A stretch of 64,000 bases of DNA. Source: UBA830 sp038146925 (lineage in GTDB: Bacteria > Pseudomonadota > Alphaproteobacteria > MPNO01 > UBA830). The stretch is from the NCBI GenBank assembly GCA_038146925.1, contig JAYQSP010000011.1:682001-746000 (forward strand). Direction: 5' to 3'. Both the position numbers and the translations under genes were made by a program. The notes below the pieces were generated by a model that was not told the DNA's origin, searched no databases, and saw only the letters and a list, made by a program, of their open reading frames with translations. Each line of letters starts with the position of its first letter. Within the stretch, counting starts at the first letter, position 1. This document shows, piece after piece, positions 26,133-34,258 of this stretch.

Positions 26133-26591
26133 ATGCCGCTGACCCACCTGGAACACTTTCTCATACAGACCGAGGATCTGGACGTCACGGTCGATTGGTA
26201 TGTCGATGTTCTGGGCATGGAAGAAGGACCGCATCCCGACTTCAAGATGCCGGTCCGCTGGCTTTACCTCGGCGAAGAGCCCGTCCTGCACCTGACCGTC
26301 GGCGGCGAGAACGTGTCCGAGAACCGAAAAAAGTATCTCGGCCAGCAATCCACGGCGACCAAGGGTTCCGGCGTGGTCGATCACGTGGCTTTCCGTGCGA
26401 CCGGGCTGACCGAAATGATGAACCGTCTCGATGACAAGGGCATCGAATACACCAAACGCCAGGTCGACGATCAGGGGCTGTTTCAGCTTTTTCTCATCGA
26501 CCCTAACGAGGTGAAGGTCGAACTGAATTTCGCGGCGGCCGAAGCGGTGGATATCAAAGCCGACGTTATGGCGACGGAACTGACCGAATAG
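26133..26591 (+). CDS. VOC-family (glyoxalase/dioxygenase fold) protein
   Basis: 152 residues from ATG 26133 with ACAGGAG site; the frame is open earlier but no site is there. One VOC module pair is visible: LEHFLIQTEDLDVTVDWYVDVLGMEEG (residues 5-31), then VVDHVAFRATGLTEMMNRL and a C-terminal FQLFLIDPNEVKVELNF. Histidines at the strand starts (LEHF, DHVAF) and the Glu in KVELNF could bind a divalent metal, as in glyoxalase I. A substrate cannot be inferred; an isomerase or a ring-cleavage relative is possible. The GST gene follows 56 bases later in the same direction. Confidence 0.85.
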   Translation: MPLTHLEHFLIQTEDLDVTVDWYVDVLGMEEGPHPDFKMPVRWLYLGEEPVLHLTVGGENVSENRKKYLGQQSTATKGSGVVDHVAFRATGLTEMMNRLDDKGIEYTKRQVDDQGLFQLFLIDPNEVKVELNFAAAEAVDIKADVMATELTE

Positions 26592-26647
26592 ATTCGATAT
26601 ATCGACCTGAAACCAAAACGCAGTCAAAGAAAGGGAGAACCCGTCAC

Positions 26648-27280
26648 GTGATCGATCTCTATACCTGGTTTACGCCGAACGGCCGCAAGGTCTCGCTGAT
26701 GCTCGAAGAATGTGGCCTCGACTACACGGCGCATGCGGTCAACATCGCCAAGGACGAACAGTTTGCGCCGGACTTTCTCAAAATCAGCCCGAACAACAAA
26801 ATTCCGGCGATTGTCGATAACGATAACGGAAAGTCGCTGATGGAATCGGGCGCGATCATGATGTATCTCGCTGACAAGACAGGAAAGTTCTGGCCGTCCG
26901 ATCCGGAAAACAAATGGTCGACTGTGGAGTGGCTGATGTTCCAGATGGGCGGCGTCGGGCCCATGTTCGGCCAGTGCCATCATTTTACCAAGTATAACCC
27001 CGGCAAGGCGCCCTACGCCGAGGAGCGCTATCACAATGAGACCAAACGCCTGTACGGCGTGATGAACGAAAGGCTGGGCAAATCCGGTTTCCTGGCCTGC
27101 GACGAATACACCATCGCCGATATGGCGGTGTGGCCCTGGGTGGCGCGGTTCGACTGGCAGTCGGTCGATCTGAACGAGTTTCCCAACGTCAGGCGCTGGT
27201 ACCTGGAAATTCTCGACCGGCCTGCGACGCGCCGGGGCTGGAACGTGCCGGAGAACGAACAGGAAATACCTATGCCGTGA
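26648..27280 (+). CDS. glutathione S-transferase (YfcG/Ure2-like)
   Basis: 210 residues, GTG start preceded by GGGAG. The thioredoxin-like N-domain begins IDLYTWFTPNGRKVSLMLEE, where the TPNG segment is the YfcG-type glutathione site, and has NKIPAIVDND (cis-Pro) and LMESGAIMMYLADK (gamma-glutamyl contact). The C-domain carries the N-capping box TIADMAVWPWV. Such enzymes act as disulfide-bond reductases or transfer glutathione to electrophiles; with FAH and VOC neighbours, a maleylpyruvate isomerase-like or dehalogenase role is possible but the zeta-class SSxSWRVRI motif is absent. Confidence 0.9.
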   Translation: MIDLYTWFTPNGRKVSLMLEECGLDYTAHAVNIAKDEQFAPDFLKISPNNKIPAIVDNDNGKSLMESGAIMMYLADKTGKFWPSDPENKWSTVEWLMFQMGGVGPMFGQCHHFTKYNPGKAPYAEERYHNETKRLYGVMNERLGKSGFLACDEYTIADMAVWPWVARFDWQSVDLNEFPNVRRWYLEILDRPATRRGWNVPENEQEIPMP

Positions 27281-27340
27281 GACGGTCCGCCGGCGACGGA
27301 CCGGTGTCGGTCCGAGCGTCGCGGGTTGTGTTTTAAATTA

Positions 27341-27371
27341 GCGGCCGATAAATTGTTGGCTGGCGGCCGAT
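27341..27371. promoter_or_regulatory. direct 9-bp repeat upstream of TRAP system 1
   Basis: GCGGCCGAT occurs at 27341-27349 and again at 27363-27371, start-to-start distance 22 bases (about two helical turns), inside the AT-richer leader 90 bases upstream of the first TRAP gene. This spacing suits tandem binding of a dimeric regulator. Unproven; chance occurrence in GC-rich DNA is possible. Confidence 0.3.
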
Positions 27372-27462
27372 GCCCTTGAGGCGTCCGACGCTGAAGTCCG
27401 GTAAAACCGGCAACGGACGAAAAATAATTCCAAACGTCCGGCGACAGGAGGGGTGAGGAAAC

Positions 27463-27987
27463 ATGCACCGCGCGCTTGAACGGTTCTGCACGTTCCTGAA
27501 TTACTTTGCCGCCGCATGGCTGATGCTGATTGCCGTGGTGATCTTCGTCGAAGTCACCGGCCGCGGCGTTTTCAATACGTTCCTGGGCGGCGACGAGATC
27601 GTCACCAACTCCGTGCCTGCGATCGTGTTTCTGCAGATACCGCTGGCGATCCTGACGGGCAGCATGCTCCGGACGACGATCACGTTCGATCATCTCAACA
27701 AAAAGTGGCGCCACATGGTGAACGCCGTCGCCTATCTGCTCGGCATGTGCCTGTTCATCGGCATTGCCGTCGGCGGCTGGTCGGACATGATCAAGGGCTG
27801 GGAGATCGGAGAGTATCAGGGGATCGGCGCCCTCGAAGTGCCGGTCTACCCGATCCGGACGATCATCATCGGGTCGGCGATCCTCGTCACCTTCCTGTAT
27901 TTCGTGCTGCTGCTCCGCGCAGCGACCGGCAAGGATACCACGCCGGGCGCCCAGGCGACCGAATCCGGCGGGACGGAAGAACTATGA
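27463..27987 (+). CDS. TRAP transporter small permease (DctQ type), system 1
   Basis: 174 residues with four hydrophobic spans (about 14-34, 49-66, 88-108, 128-150), typical of the DctQ subunit. FVEVTGRGVFNTFLGGDEIV includes the conserved R-x-x-F/L and the charged GxDE helix of the family. CAGGAGGGG ribosome site. It is first in the order Q-M-P, coding for an uptake system for an organic acid driven by sodium or proton gradient. 46 bases separate it from the large permease gene. Confidence 0.92.
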   Translation: MHRALERFCTFLNYFAAAWLMLIAVVIFVEVTGRGVFNTFLGGDEIVTNSVPAIVFLQIPLAILTGSMLRTTITFDHLNKKWRHMVNAVAYLLGMCLFIGIAVGGWSDMIKGWEIGEYQGIGALEVPVYPIRTIIIGSAILVTFLYFVLLLRAATGKDTTPGAQATESGGTEEL

Positions 27988-28033
27988 TGAACAATAAACT
28001 GTCCCAAAAGGCAGACGCGCGGGGAGCGTATCG

Positions 28034-29341
28034 ATGGAACTGAACACCCTTATGGCGCTGACGCTCGGCGGCATGCTGGTCGCCATCCTGGCCGGCGTTC
28101 ATATCGCGCTCGCGCTGGGCATTACCGCGCTGGTCGGAACGTATTTCATTTTCGAAGACTGGTACCTGGCCTCGGCACAGGTGGGCGGTGCGGCGTACGA
28201 GCTTGTCCGTCACTATGTTTTCGCGACCATTCCGCTGTTCGTTCTGATGGGCGATTTCGTCGCGAAATGCGGCGCGGCGGGCGATCTGTACAAGGTCATC
28301 AACCGCGTGCTCGGCAGAATTCCGGGCCGGCTTGCCGTCGCCACGGTCACAGGCAACGCTGCGTTCGCCGCGGTGACGGGCACTTCGATCGCGTCGGCGG
28401 CCGCGTTTAGCCGGATCGCCTATCCGGAAATGATGAAGTTCAAGTACAAACGGGAATTCGCGCTCGGCTCGATCGCCGGTTCTGCCTGCCTCGGCATGCT
28501 GATCCCGCCAAGCGTTCTGTTGATTGTCTGGGGCATCATTACGGAACAATCGATCGGCAAGCTGTTCGTCGCCGGCATCGTGCCCGGTATTATCCTGTCG
28601 CTGCTTTACGTCGTCTACACCGTTGGGGCGGTCAAGATAAAACCCGAACTCGCGCCCTCCATCCCGGAAGAGGAAATCGAACCGCTGACTTCCGGCGAAA
28701 TTGTCTCGACCGTCGGAGTGATAGCCCTGATTGCCATCGTACTTGGCGGAATCTGGGGCGGCGCCTTTACCGCGACAGAGGCCGCCGGTATCGGCGCCCT
28801 GTGCGCCATGGTTCTGGCGATCATGAAGGGATTGCGCTGGAACGGTATTGTCGAAGCCGTGGTCGACGCGGGCCGGACCTCGGCGCCGATCATGATCCTG
28901 CTGGTGACGGCGGGGATGTACTCGCGCTTCCTGGCGCTGGCGGATATTCAAACGCTTATTCAGGATTCTCTTTTGTCGCTCGGCATCGGCGCCATCGGCA
29001 TCGCGATCATGATGATCGTGCTGTGGTTGTTGCTCGGCATGATCCTGGATTCGATTTCCATCATCCTGCTGACCGTGCCGATCTTCGCGACCTTTGCGCC
29101 CCTGCTGGGCATGGACGGGTTCGCATTCGCGATCTTCGGCATTCTGCTGATCGAGGCCGGGCTGTTGACGCCGCCGTTCGGGCTGGTGGTCTATGTGGTC
29201 AAGGGGGCGGTCCCCGATGCAGGGGTGAATCTGTCCGAAATCTTCAAGGGATCGATCCCGTACTGGCTTCTGATGCTCGTTACCGCCGGTCTGATCTGGG
29301 TCTATCCGGCCACCGCTAGCTGGCTGACGACCTTTATCTGA
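28034..29341 (+). CDS. TRAP transporter large permease (DctM type), system 1
   Basis: 435 residues with about 12 spans. Typical elements are IPLFVLMGDFVAKCGAAGDLY, TGTSIASAAAFSRIAYPEM (the glycine-serine rich helical hairpin), IAGSACLGMLIPPSVLLIVW (substrate-path proline loop), and LLMGMILDSISIILLTVPIF-like LLGMILDSISIILLTVPIF in the second repeat. It moves the substrate delivered by the periplasmic protein. ATG at 28034 with GGGGAG site. The intergenic span to the binding-protein gene is 85 bases. Confidence 0.95.
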   Translation: MELNTLMALTLGGMLVAILAGVHIALALGITALVGTYFIFEDWYLASAQVGGAAYELVRHYVFATIPLFVLMGDFVAKCGAAGDLYKVINRVLGRIPGRLAVATVTGNAAFAAVTGTSIASAAAFSRIAYPEMMKFKYKREFALGSIAGSACLGMLIPPSVLLIVWGIITEQSIGKLFVAGIVPGIILSLLYVVYTVGAVKIKPELAPSIPEEEIEPLTSGEIVSTVGVIALIAIVLGGIWGGAFTATEAAGIGALCAMVLAIMKGLRWNGIVEAVVDAGRTSAPIMILLVTAGMYSRFLALADIQTLIQDSLLSLGIGAIGIAIMMIVLWLLLGMILDSISIILLTVPIFATFAPLLGMDGFAFAIFGILLIEAGLLTPPFGLVVYVVKGAVPDAGVNLSEIFKGSIPYWLLMLVTAGLIWVYPATASWLTTFI

Positions 29342-29426
29342 CGGGAATTCTTTTCTCCGAATTCGTGCTGTGATAGTTTTTTTAGTGTGATAGTTTTTCA
29401 ACGACGAATACGTGAGGGGGTTCGAC

Positions 29427-30521
29427 GTGAAACAGGTAACCAGAATTACCGCGGGTGCGCTGGCCGTAGTGGCCGGCTCGCTTGCTTTCAACACGGCAGT
29501 CGATGCGAAGACGTTCGTTCTGCGCATGGGCTCCGGCCATCCGAGCAAGCCGGTCGCGTATGTCCGCAACATGGAACATCATATGGCGGACTACATCACC
29601 AAGCGGGTCGCCGCCGAAACCGGACACAAGGTACGGTTTATTCACGCCTATGCAGGTAAAATCGCCAAAGTGCACGAAACACTGGAAGCGGTCGAAAAAG
29701 GCTTGCTCGATATCGGCGGTTTCTGCGTGTGTTTCGAAAGCGCGAAGATGCTGCCGGCGAATTTCGATTATTTCACGCCGTTTACGACGGGCGACGTTCG
29801 GCTGAACACCAAGGTCAAACGCCGGGTCATGGCCGAACACCCCGAAATCTATGACATGCTTCCTAAAAAATACAATCAGAAGCTGATGTCGATTAACGGC
29901 TTTGACAATTACGGACTCGGCACGAAATTCGCTTGGTCGGATGTCAGCGAACTCAAAGGCAAGAAAATCATCGCCGCCGGCCCGAACCTGCCCTGGGTCG
30001 AACGTTATGGCGCGATACCGGTCACCACAACGTTGCCGACTGCCTATAACGCCCTGGCGACGGGTGTTGCGTCCGGTTTCATCATGTTCCCCGGCGTTTA
30101 TTTTGGCTTCAAATTCCATGAGCCCGCGCCCCATTTCAAAGTCACCAACCATGGTGCGATGGCGCAGAACGTGCTGACCATGAACCTCAACACACGGCGC
30201 AAATTGCCGAAAGACGTCCTCAAGATCATCGATGAAGGCGCGGCGAGCTATGAAACCGTGGCAAACGAAGATTCTTATCGTAGTGAAGCAGCCGGGATTG
30301 CTAAACTGAAAGCCGCCGGCGCAAAAGTCACCGTTCTTCCGGTTGAGCAGCAGGCCAAATGGGCGGAGGCCCTCAAGGACTGGCCGAACGAACGTGCGCA
30401 CGACCTCCACAAAGGGTATGGGATCGACGGTCCCGCGATCATGGAAAAATATATGAAGTACATGGAAGAAGCGGGGCACAAATGGCCGTATCGTTTTCAG
30501 TTCAAGCCGCTCGGCTCCTGA
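29427..30521 (+). CDS. TRAP transporter periplasmic substrate-binding protein (DctP family), system 1
   Basis: Start chosen as GTG 29427 (KQVTRITAGALAVVAGSLAF) with a GAGGGGG site at 29413-29419 that lies inside the frame of an upstream GTG. A signal peptide of about 28 residues ends near AVDAKTF. The mature part has the DctP landmarks: GFCVCFESAKMLPANFDYF, then VSELKGKKIIAAGPNLPWVE (ligand-binding region) and ALATGVASGFIMFPG. The carboxylate-binding arginine of DctP proteins is not clear by eye; the ligand is therefore unknown. Last gene of the Q-M-P operon, followed by a strong terminator. Confidence 0.92.
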   Translation: MKQVTRITAGALAVVAGSLAFNTAVDAKTFVLRMGSGHPSKPVAYVRNMEHHMADYITKRVAAETGHKVRFIHAYAGKIAKVHETLEAVEKGLLDIGGFCVCFESAKMLPANFDYFTPFTTGDVRLNTKVKRRVMAEHPEIYDMLPKKYNQKLMSINGFDNYGLGTKFAWSDVSELKGKKIIAAGPNLPWVERYGAIPVTTTLPTAYNALATGVASGFIMFPGVYFGFKFHEPAPHFKVTNHGAMAQNVLTMNLNTRRKLPKDVLKIIDEGAASYETVANEDSYRSEAAGIAKLKAAGAKVTVLPVEQQAKWAEALKDWPNERAHDLHKGYGIDGPAIMEKYMKYMEEAGHKWPYRFQFKPLGS

Positions 30522-30543
30522 TCTCTCTGACCTGAAATTTTCT

Positions 30544-30570
30544 AGGGCGGCCCTCGGGCCGCCCTTTTTC
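30544..30570 (+). terminator. Rho-independent terminator after TRAP system 1
   Basis: AGGGCGGCC (30544-30552) pairs with GGCCGCCCT (30557-30565) over a 4-base loop and is followed by TTTTTC. It lies 23 bases after the binding-protein stop and isolates the TRAP operon from the Mo-hydroxylase operon. Confidence 0.88.
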
Positions 30571-30607
30571 GTTTGACAAACCGAGCCCCGATTTCGAACC
30601 TACAAAC

Positions 30608-31423
30608 ATGTACACGCACGCTACCGATGCCGGATGGATTTCCAGATCCCATCAGGCAATTTCCCCTTTTCGACTCGCCCGGCCCAGGTCGCCCGAAGAA
30701 GCTGTCGGCGTGCTGTCTCAAGAGCCGGAGGCAACGATCGTCGCTGGCGGCATAGACCTTGTGCGTCGCATGCGCGGCGGCGATTCCTGGGGTACGCTGG
30801 TCGACATTTCATCGATTGACGGCATGAACGGTATCGAGGATGACGGAACGGTTGTCCGGATCGGCGGCCTTGCCACCCACTGGGACATCGAAACCAGCGG
30901 CCTGCTCGCCGCGAAACTGCCCGATTTCCAGGCAGCCTGGACGACTATCGGCAATATCCGTATCCGTATGACCGGCACGGTCGGCGGCAATCTCGTCGCG
31001 CAGGAAGCCGGGTATGACGGGCGGGTCGTCCTTGGCGTCTTCGGCGCCCAGCTGATCTTCGTGACGGCTGGTGGTGAGGTGCGTCTCCGGGCCGACGATA
31101 CGGGGACCGATTTTCCGAAGGCAGGCCTGTTGACGGCGATAGAGATACCCTTAAAGGCCGATCGAAAGATGTCGTTCGACCGCAGCCTCAAACCCGTCGT
31201 CAGCGTCGCCGTGTCGGTCGAGGGCGAGCGGTACGCAATTGGAATCGGATGCGCGTTCCCAGCGCCGGTTTTTCAGTCGGGAATCGGGGCAATCGAAGCG
31301 GAAACCGTTTCCGCCGCCCTGCCCGAACCGACAGGCAACCCGATGGGGGGCGCCGAATATCGCAGACGCATGGCCGGAGTATTGGCCGCGCGGGCGTATC
31401 GAAATCTCACGAACGGAAACTAG
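30608..31423 (+). CDS. molybdenum hydroxylase FAD subunit (CoxM/XdhB type)
   Basis: 271 residues. After 20 leader residues comes FRLARPRSPEEAVGVLS, then the FAD motif IVAGGIDLVRRMRGG (about 45-59) and TIGNIRIRMTGTVGGNLVAQ (about 112-131), the second FAD loop. The family binds FAD between the iron-sulfur subunit and the electron acceptor. It is the first gene of the only complete Mo-hydroxylase operon in the window (order FAD, [2Fe-2S], Mo), and 3 bases separate it from the next gene. ATG 30608 lacks a strong ribosome site. Confidence 0.9.
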   Translation: MYTHATDAGWISRSHQAISPFRLARPRSPEEAVGVLSQEPEATIVAGGIDLVRRMRGGDSWGTLVDISSIDGMNGIEDDGTVVRIGGLATHWDIETSGLLAAKLPDFQAAWTTIGNIRIRMTGTVGGNLVAQEAGYDGRVVLGVFGAQLIFVTAGGEVRLRADDTGTDFPKAGLLTAIEIPLKADRKMSFDRSLKPVVSVAVSVEGERYAIGIGCAFPAPVFQSGIGAIEAETVSAALPEPTGNPMGGAEYRRRMAGVLAARAYRNLTNGN

Positions 31424-31426
31424 GTC

Positions 31427-31915
31427 ATGTCGAACGAACTTGTTTTCGTGTCCTTCCGCCTGAACGGTACCGATGTCTCGTTTCATGTCAGGCCGGAGGA
31501 AATGCTGATCGACGTTGTGCGCGATCGCGCCGGCCTTACCGGTACGAAACTGTCCTGCGATCTTTCCACCTGCGGCGCCTGTACGGTCCTGGTGGACGGC
31601 AAGCCTGCCGCCTCCTGCGGCACGTTTGCCTGGCAGGCAGACGGCCACGACGTCCGGACGATCGAAGGGCTGGCCGGCTCCGACGGCACGCTGGATCCGG
31701 TGCAGGCGGCGTTCGTCGAAAACAGCGCGTTCCAGTGCGGTTACTGCACGCCGGGCATGATCATGCTGGCGCGCGCTCTGCTGGACCGCAACCCGTCGCC
31801 CGGACGGGATGAAATCCGCCAGTGGATGGGCGCGAATATCTGCCGCTGCACGGGTTACGAAATGATCATCGAGGCCGTGCAGGATGCGGCTTCGCGCGCG
31901 GGAGACGACAAATGA
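31427..31915 (+). CDS. molybdenum hydroxylase [2Fe-2S] subunit (CoxS type)
   Basis: 162 residues with both clusters complete. The plant-type ferredoxin cluster uses C44, C49, C52 and C64 (SCDLSTCGACTV ... ASC). The proximal cluster uses C104, C107, C139 and C141 (CGYCTPG and ICRCTGYE), buried near the molybdopterin. It passes electrons from the Mo site to FAD. Its stop overlaps the Mo-subunit start by ATGA. No second gene of this type exists in the window, although three further Mo subunits do. Confidence 0.97.
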   Translation: MSNELVFVSFRLNGTDVSFHVRPEEMLIDVVRDRAGLTGTKLSCDLSTCGACTVLVDGKPAASCGTFAWQADGHDVRTIEGLAGSDGTLDPVQAAFVENSAFQCGYCTPGMIMLARALLDRNPSPGRDEIRQWMGANICRCTGYEMIIEAVQDAASRAGDDK

Positions 31916-34203
31916 ACGAAGTCTCGCCCGGTTTGCATGTCGTCGGCGCGGATCTGCCGCGCACCGATGCCATTCCGAAGACGACGGGAGCGGCGACATA
32001 TACCGTCGACGTGTCGTTTCCCGGCATGCTGCATGCAAAAGTGCTGCGGTCGCCGCATGCCCACGCCCGCGTCGTGTCCGTCGATGCCGGAGACGCACGC
32101 AACATGCCGGGCGTTCACGCCGTCCTGACCCGCGACGAGCTGGAGGGGCTGAACCCCGTCTACGGCTATTTCATCAAGGACCAGCCGATCGTCGCGATCG
32201 ACAAGGTTCGTTACATCGGCGATGCCGTTGCCGCGGTTGCGGCGGAAACCGAGCAGCAGGCTGTCGCCGCGCTGGAAAAAATCAAAGTCGAATACGCACC
32301 GCTTCCCGTCGTTGCGACGGTCGAAGAGGCGATGGCCGAGGATGCGCCGGAACTGTTCGAAGAAGAACCGATGGGGATCGTGCCGGCCTACGGCCAGGGC
32401 GCGAGCGGGTACCGCCGGATCGGGCGCAACAACTGTTACCGGTTTTCGTACGAAACCGGCGATGCGTCGTCATTCGACGATTGCGATCATGTGTTCGATG
32501 ACCGATTCATCTTCTCGCGCGATCAGCATTTTCATCTCGAACCGTTCGTCTCTGTCGCGCGTTATGAAGGCGATGTGATCGAGGTGTGGACCAGCTGCCA
32601 GAACCCGTTCCCGCTGCGCAAGGAACTGGCGCGCGTTTTCCAGCACCCGGAAAATCTGATCCGCGTCCAGGTGCCCTATATCGGCGCCGGCTACGGCGCG
32701 AAAAACAACTGCAAGGCGGAACCCGTCGCGATCCTGCTCGCGAAGCTGTCTGGCCGCCCGGTGCGTTTCTGCATGACGACCGAGGAAAACTTCCTGACCC
32801 AGAGCCAGCATGCAGCGATCCTGGACGTGAAATCCGGCGTGATGGCGGACGGCACGTTCGTTGCGCGCAGCGGCCGCATCCTGCTGGATGCAGGCGCCTA
32901 TTCCGATGCCAGCCCGCTGGTGGCCGAAAAGGCGGGCTATCGTTTGCCCGGACCTTACAAGTGGCAATATCTCGACATCGATTGCGACTGCATTTTGACC
33001 AATACGACGCCGGCAGGGCCGTATCGCGGTTTCGGCGGGACGCAGGCGTCCTGGGCATCTGAATCGCAGGTCGACATCATCGCTCGGGCGTTGGGCCGCG
33101 ATCCGATGGATCTGCGCATGCAGAACCTGAAAGATCTGGGCGAGGCCTATGTTCCCGGCGAAAGCGGGCTCGATTCCGACCTGCGCGCCGGGATGACGCT
33201 GGTGGCCGGGCGTATCGGATACGAAAACCGCGAGTCCGGGAACGGCCGGGGCATGGGGCTTTCCGTCGGCTTCAAGGATGCCGGCGGGGTCAACAAGCCG
33301 GCGCAGGCGCGGGTCCGGATCACGACAAACGGCGGGATTTACCTGCAATGCGGTACGGTCGAAATCGGCCAGGGCGTTCACACGGCGCTGTCCCAGATCG
33401 TCGCCGAACTGTTGAACGCGCCGCTGGACCGGGTCAGCTACCCCGCGCTCAATACCGACTACACGCCTTTCGACCAGGGCACCAATGCCAGCTCGGCGGT
33501 TGTGGTGATGGCCCAGGCGGTGCAGCAGGCGGCGCTGGAGGCAAAATCAAAAGTGATGACCTTCGCCGCCGGCCAGCTCGACTGTTCGGTGGAAGAGATC
33601 GAGCTGGATGACTGGTCTATCCGCAAGGGCAACGAATCCCATCCTTTACCGCTGATGATCATGAGATATTACGGCGGCACGGGCTACGAGTTCACCGGGG
33701 AAGGGTTCTACAAGGCCGAGATGGATCATTCCGCGCCGCTGGAAACCCGCTGCGTGTCGTGGGAATTCGGCTGGGGCGCGGCAGAGGTGGAAGTCGATAC
33801 GGAAACCGGACTGATACATCTGAAACAACTGGTTGTTTCCGGCGACGCAGGGCGCGCCATTAATCCGAAAGTTTGCCGCGGTCAGGATGAAGGGTCGGCC
33901 GTGATGGGGCTGACCGGGGTGCTGTTCCCCTGCATGGTCTACGACGGAGCCGTCCTGATGAACGGCAACGGTTTGGATTACAGGGTGCCGCTGTCGACGG
34001 ATTTGAACGACGGGTTCGTTTCCATTCTGCAGGAACAGGGGCACGGGCCTGGTCCATTCGGCGCCAAGAGCGTCGGCGAGGGGTGCATGCTGCCTATCGC
34101 CTCGGCGATCGCGAACGCGGTCGAGGACGCCATCGGTGTGCGGATCCGGGAACTGCCGCTGACGCCCGAGCGGGTGCTCGCGGCGATCAACGCCGCCTCG
34201 TAA
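31912..34203 (+). CDS. molybdenum hydroxylase catalytic (Mo) subunit 1
   Basis: 763 residues from ATG 31912, overlapping the iron-sulfur gene by 4 bases. Elements of the aerobic CODH/xanthine-dehydrogenase family: TGAATYTVDVSFPGMLHAKV, YIGAGYGAKNN (molybdopterin loop, a variant of GGGFGAK), GPYRGFGGTQASW, GTVEIGQGVHTALSQIVAEL, and GAKSVGEG near the C-terminus carrying the catalytic glutamate. It lacks the CODH-specific active-site cysteine loop as far as can be seen, so it most probably hydroxylates an aromatic or heteroaromatic ring or an aldehyde. A bidirectional terminator follows it. Confidence 0.93.
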   Translation: MNEVSPGLHVVGADLPRTDAIPKTTGAATYTVDVSFPGMLHAKVLRSPHAHARVVSVDAGDARNMPGVHAVLTRDELEGLNPVYGYFIKDQPIVAIDKVRYIGDAVAAVAAETEQQAVAALEKIKVEYAPLPVVATVEEAMAEDAPELFEEEPMGIVPAYGQGASGYRRIGRNNCYRFSYETGDASSFDDCDHVFDDRFIFSRDQHFHLEPFVSVARYEGDVIEVWTSCQNPFPLRKELARVFQHPENLIRVQVPYIGAGYGAKNNCKAEPVAILLAKLSGRPVRFCMTTEENFLTQSQHAAILDVKSGVMADGTFVARSGRILLDAGAYSDASPLVAEKAGYRLPGPYKWQYLDIDCDCILTNTTPAGPYRGFGGTQASWASESQVDIIARALGRDPMDLRMQNLKDLGEAYVPGESGLDSDLRAGMTLVAGRIGYENRESGNGRGMGLSVGFKDAGGVNKPAQARVRITTNGGIYLQCGTVEIGQGVHTALSQIVAELLNAPLDRVSYPALNTDYTPFDQGTNASSAVVVMAQAVQQAALEAKSKVMTFAAGQLDCSVEEIELDDWSIRKGNESHPLPLMIMRYYGGTGYEFTGEGFYKAEMDHSAPLETRCVSWEFGWGAAEVEVDTETGLIHLKQLVVSGDAGRAINPKVCRGQDEGSAVMGLTGVLFPCMVYDGAVLMNGNGLDYRVPLSTDLNDGFVSILQEQGHGPGPFGAKSVGEGCMLPIASAIANAVEDAIGVRIRELPLTPERVLAAINAAS

Positions 34204-34216
34204 GCTTTTCGCAAAA

Positions 34217-34238
34217 AAGGCGGGCCGAGGCCCGCCTT
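34217..34238 (-). terminator. terminator of the TAXI-TRAP permease gene, possibly bidirectional
   Basis: AAGGCGGGCC (34217-34226) pairs with GGCCCGCCTT (34229-34238). Read leftward, it is followed by TTTTTTGC, a full terminator for the permease gene ending at 34259; read rightward, it follows the Mo-subunit stop but has only CTTC after it. Confidence 0.85.
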
Positions 34239-34258
34239 CTTCGAAGATTGTTGTACGG

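Noticed and set aside
27281..27310. Stem-loop after the glutathione transferase, considered as terminator
   Set aside because: GGTCCG pairs with CGGACC, but no T-tract follows in either direction.
27887..29572. A 561-codon leftward frame opposite the TRAP large permease
   Set aside because: Antisense to a clear 12-span permease; composition is polar and repetitive, with no recognisable domain.
31912..34203. Calling Mo subunit 1 a carbon monoxide dehydrogenase (CoxL)
   Set aside because: The gene order FAD, FeS, Mo fits cox operons, but the CODH-specific active-site loop with selanylated cysteine could not be found; molybdopterin loop is a variant (GAGYGAK).
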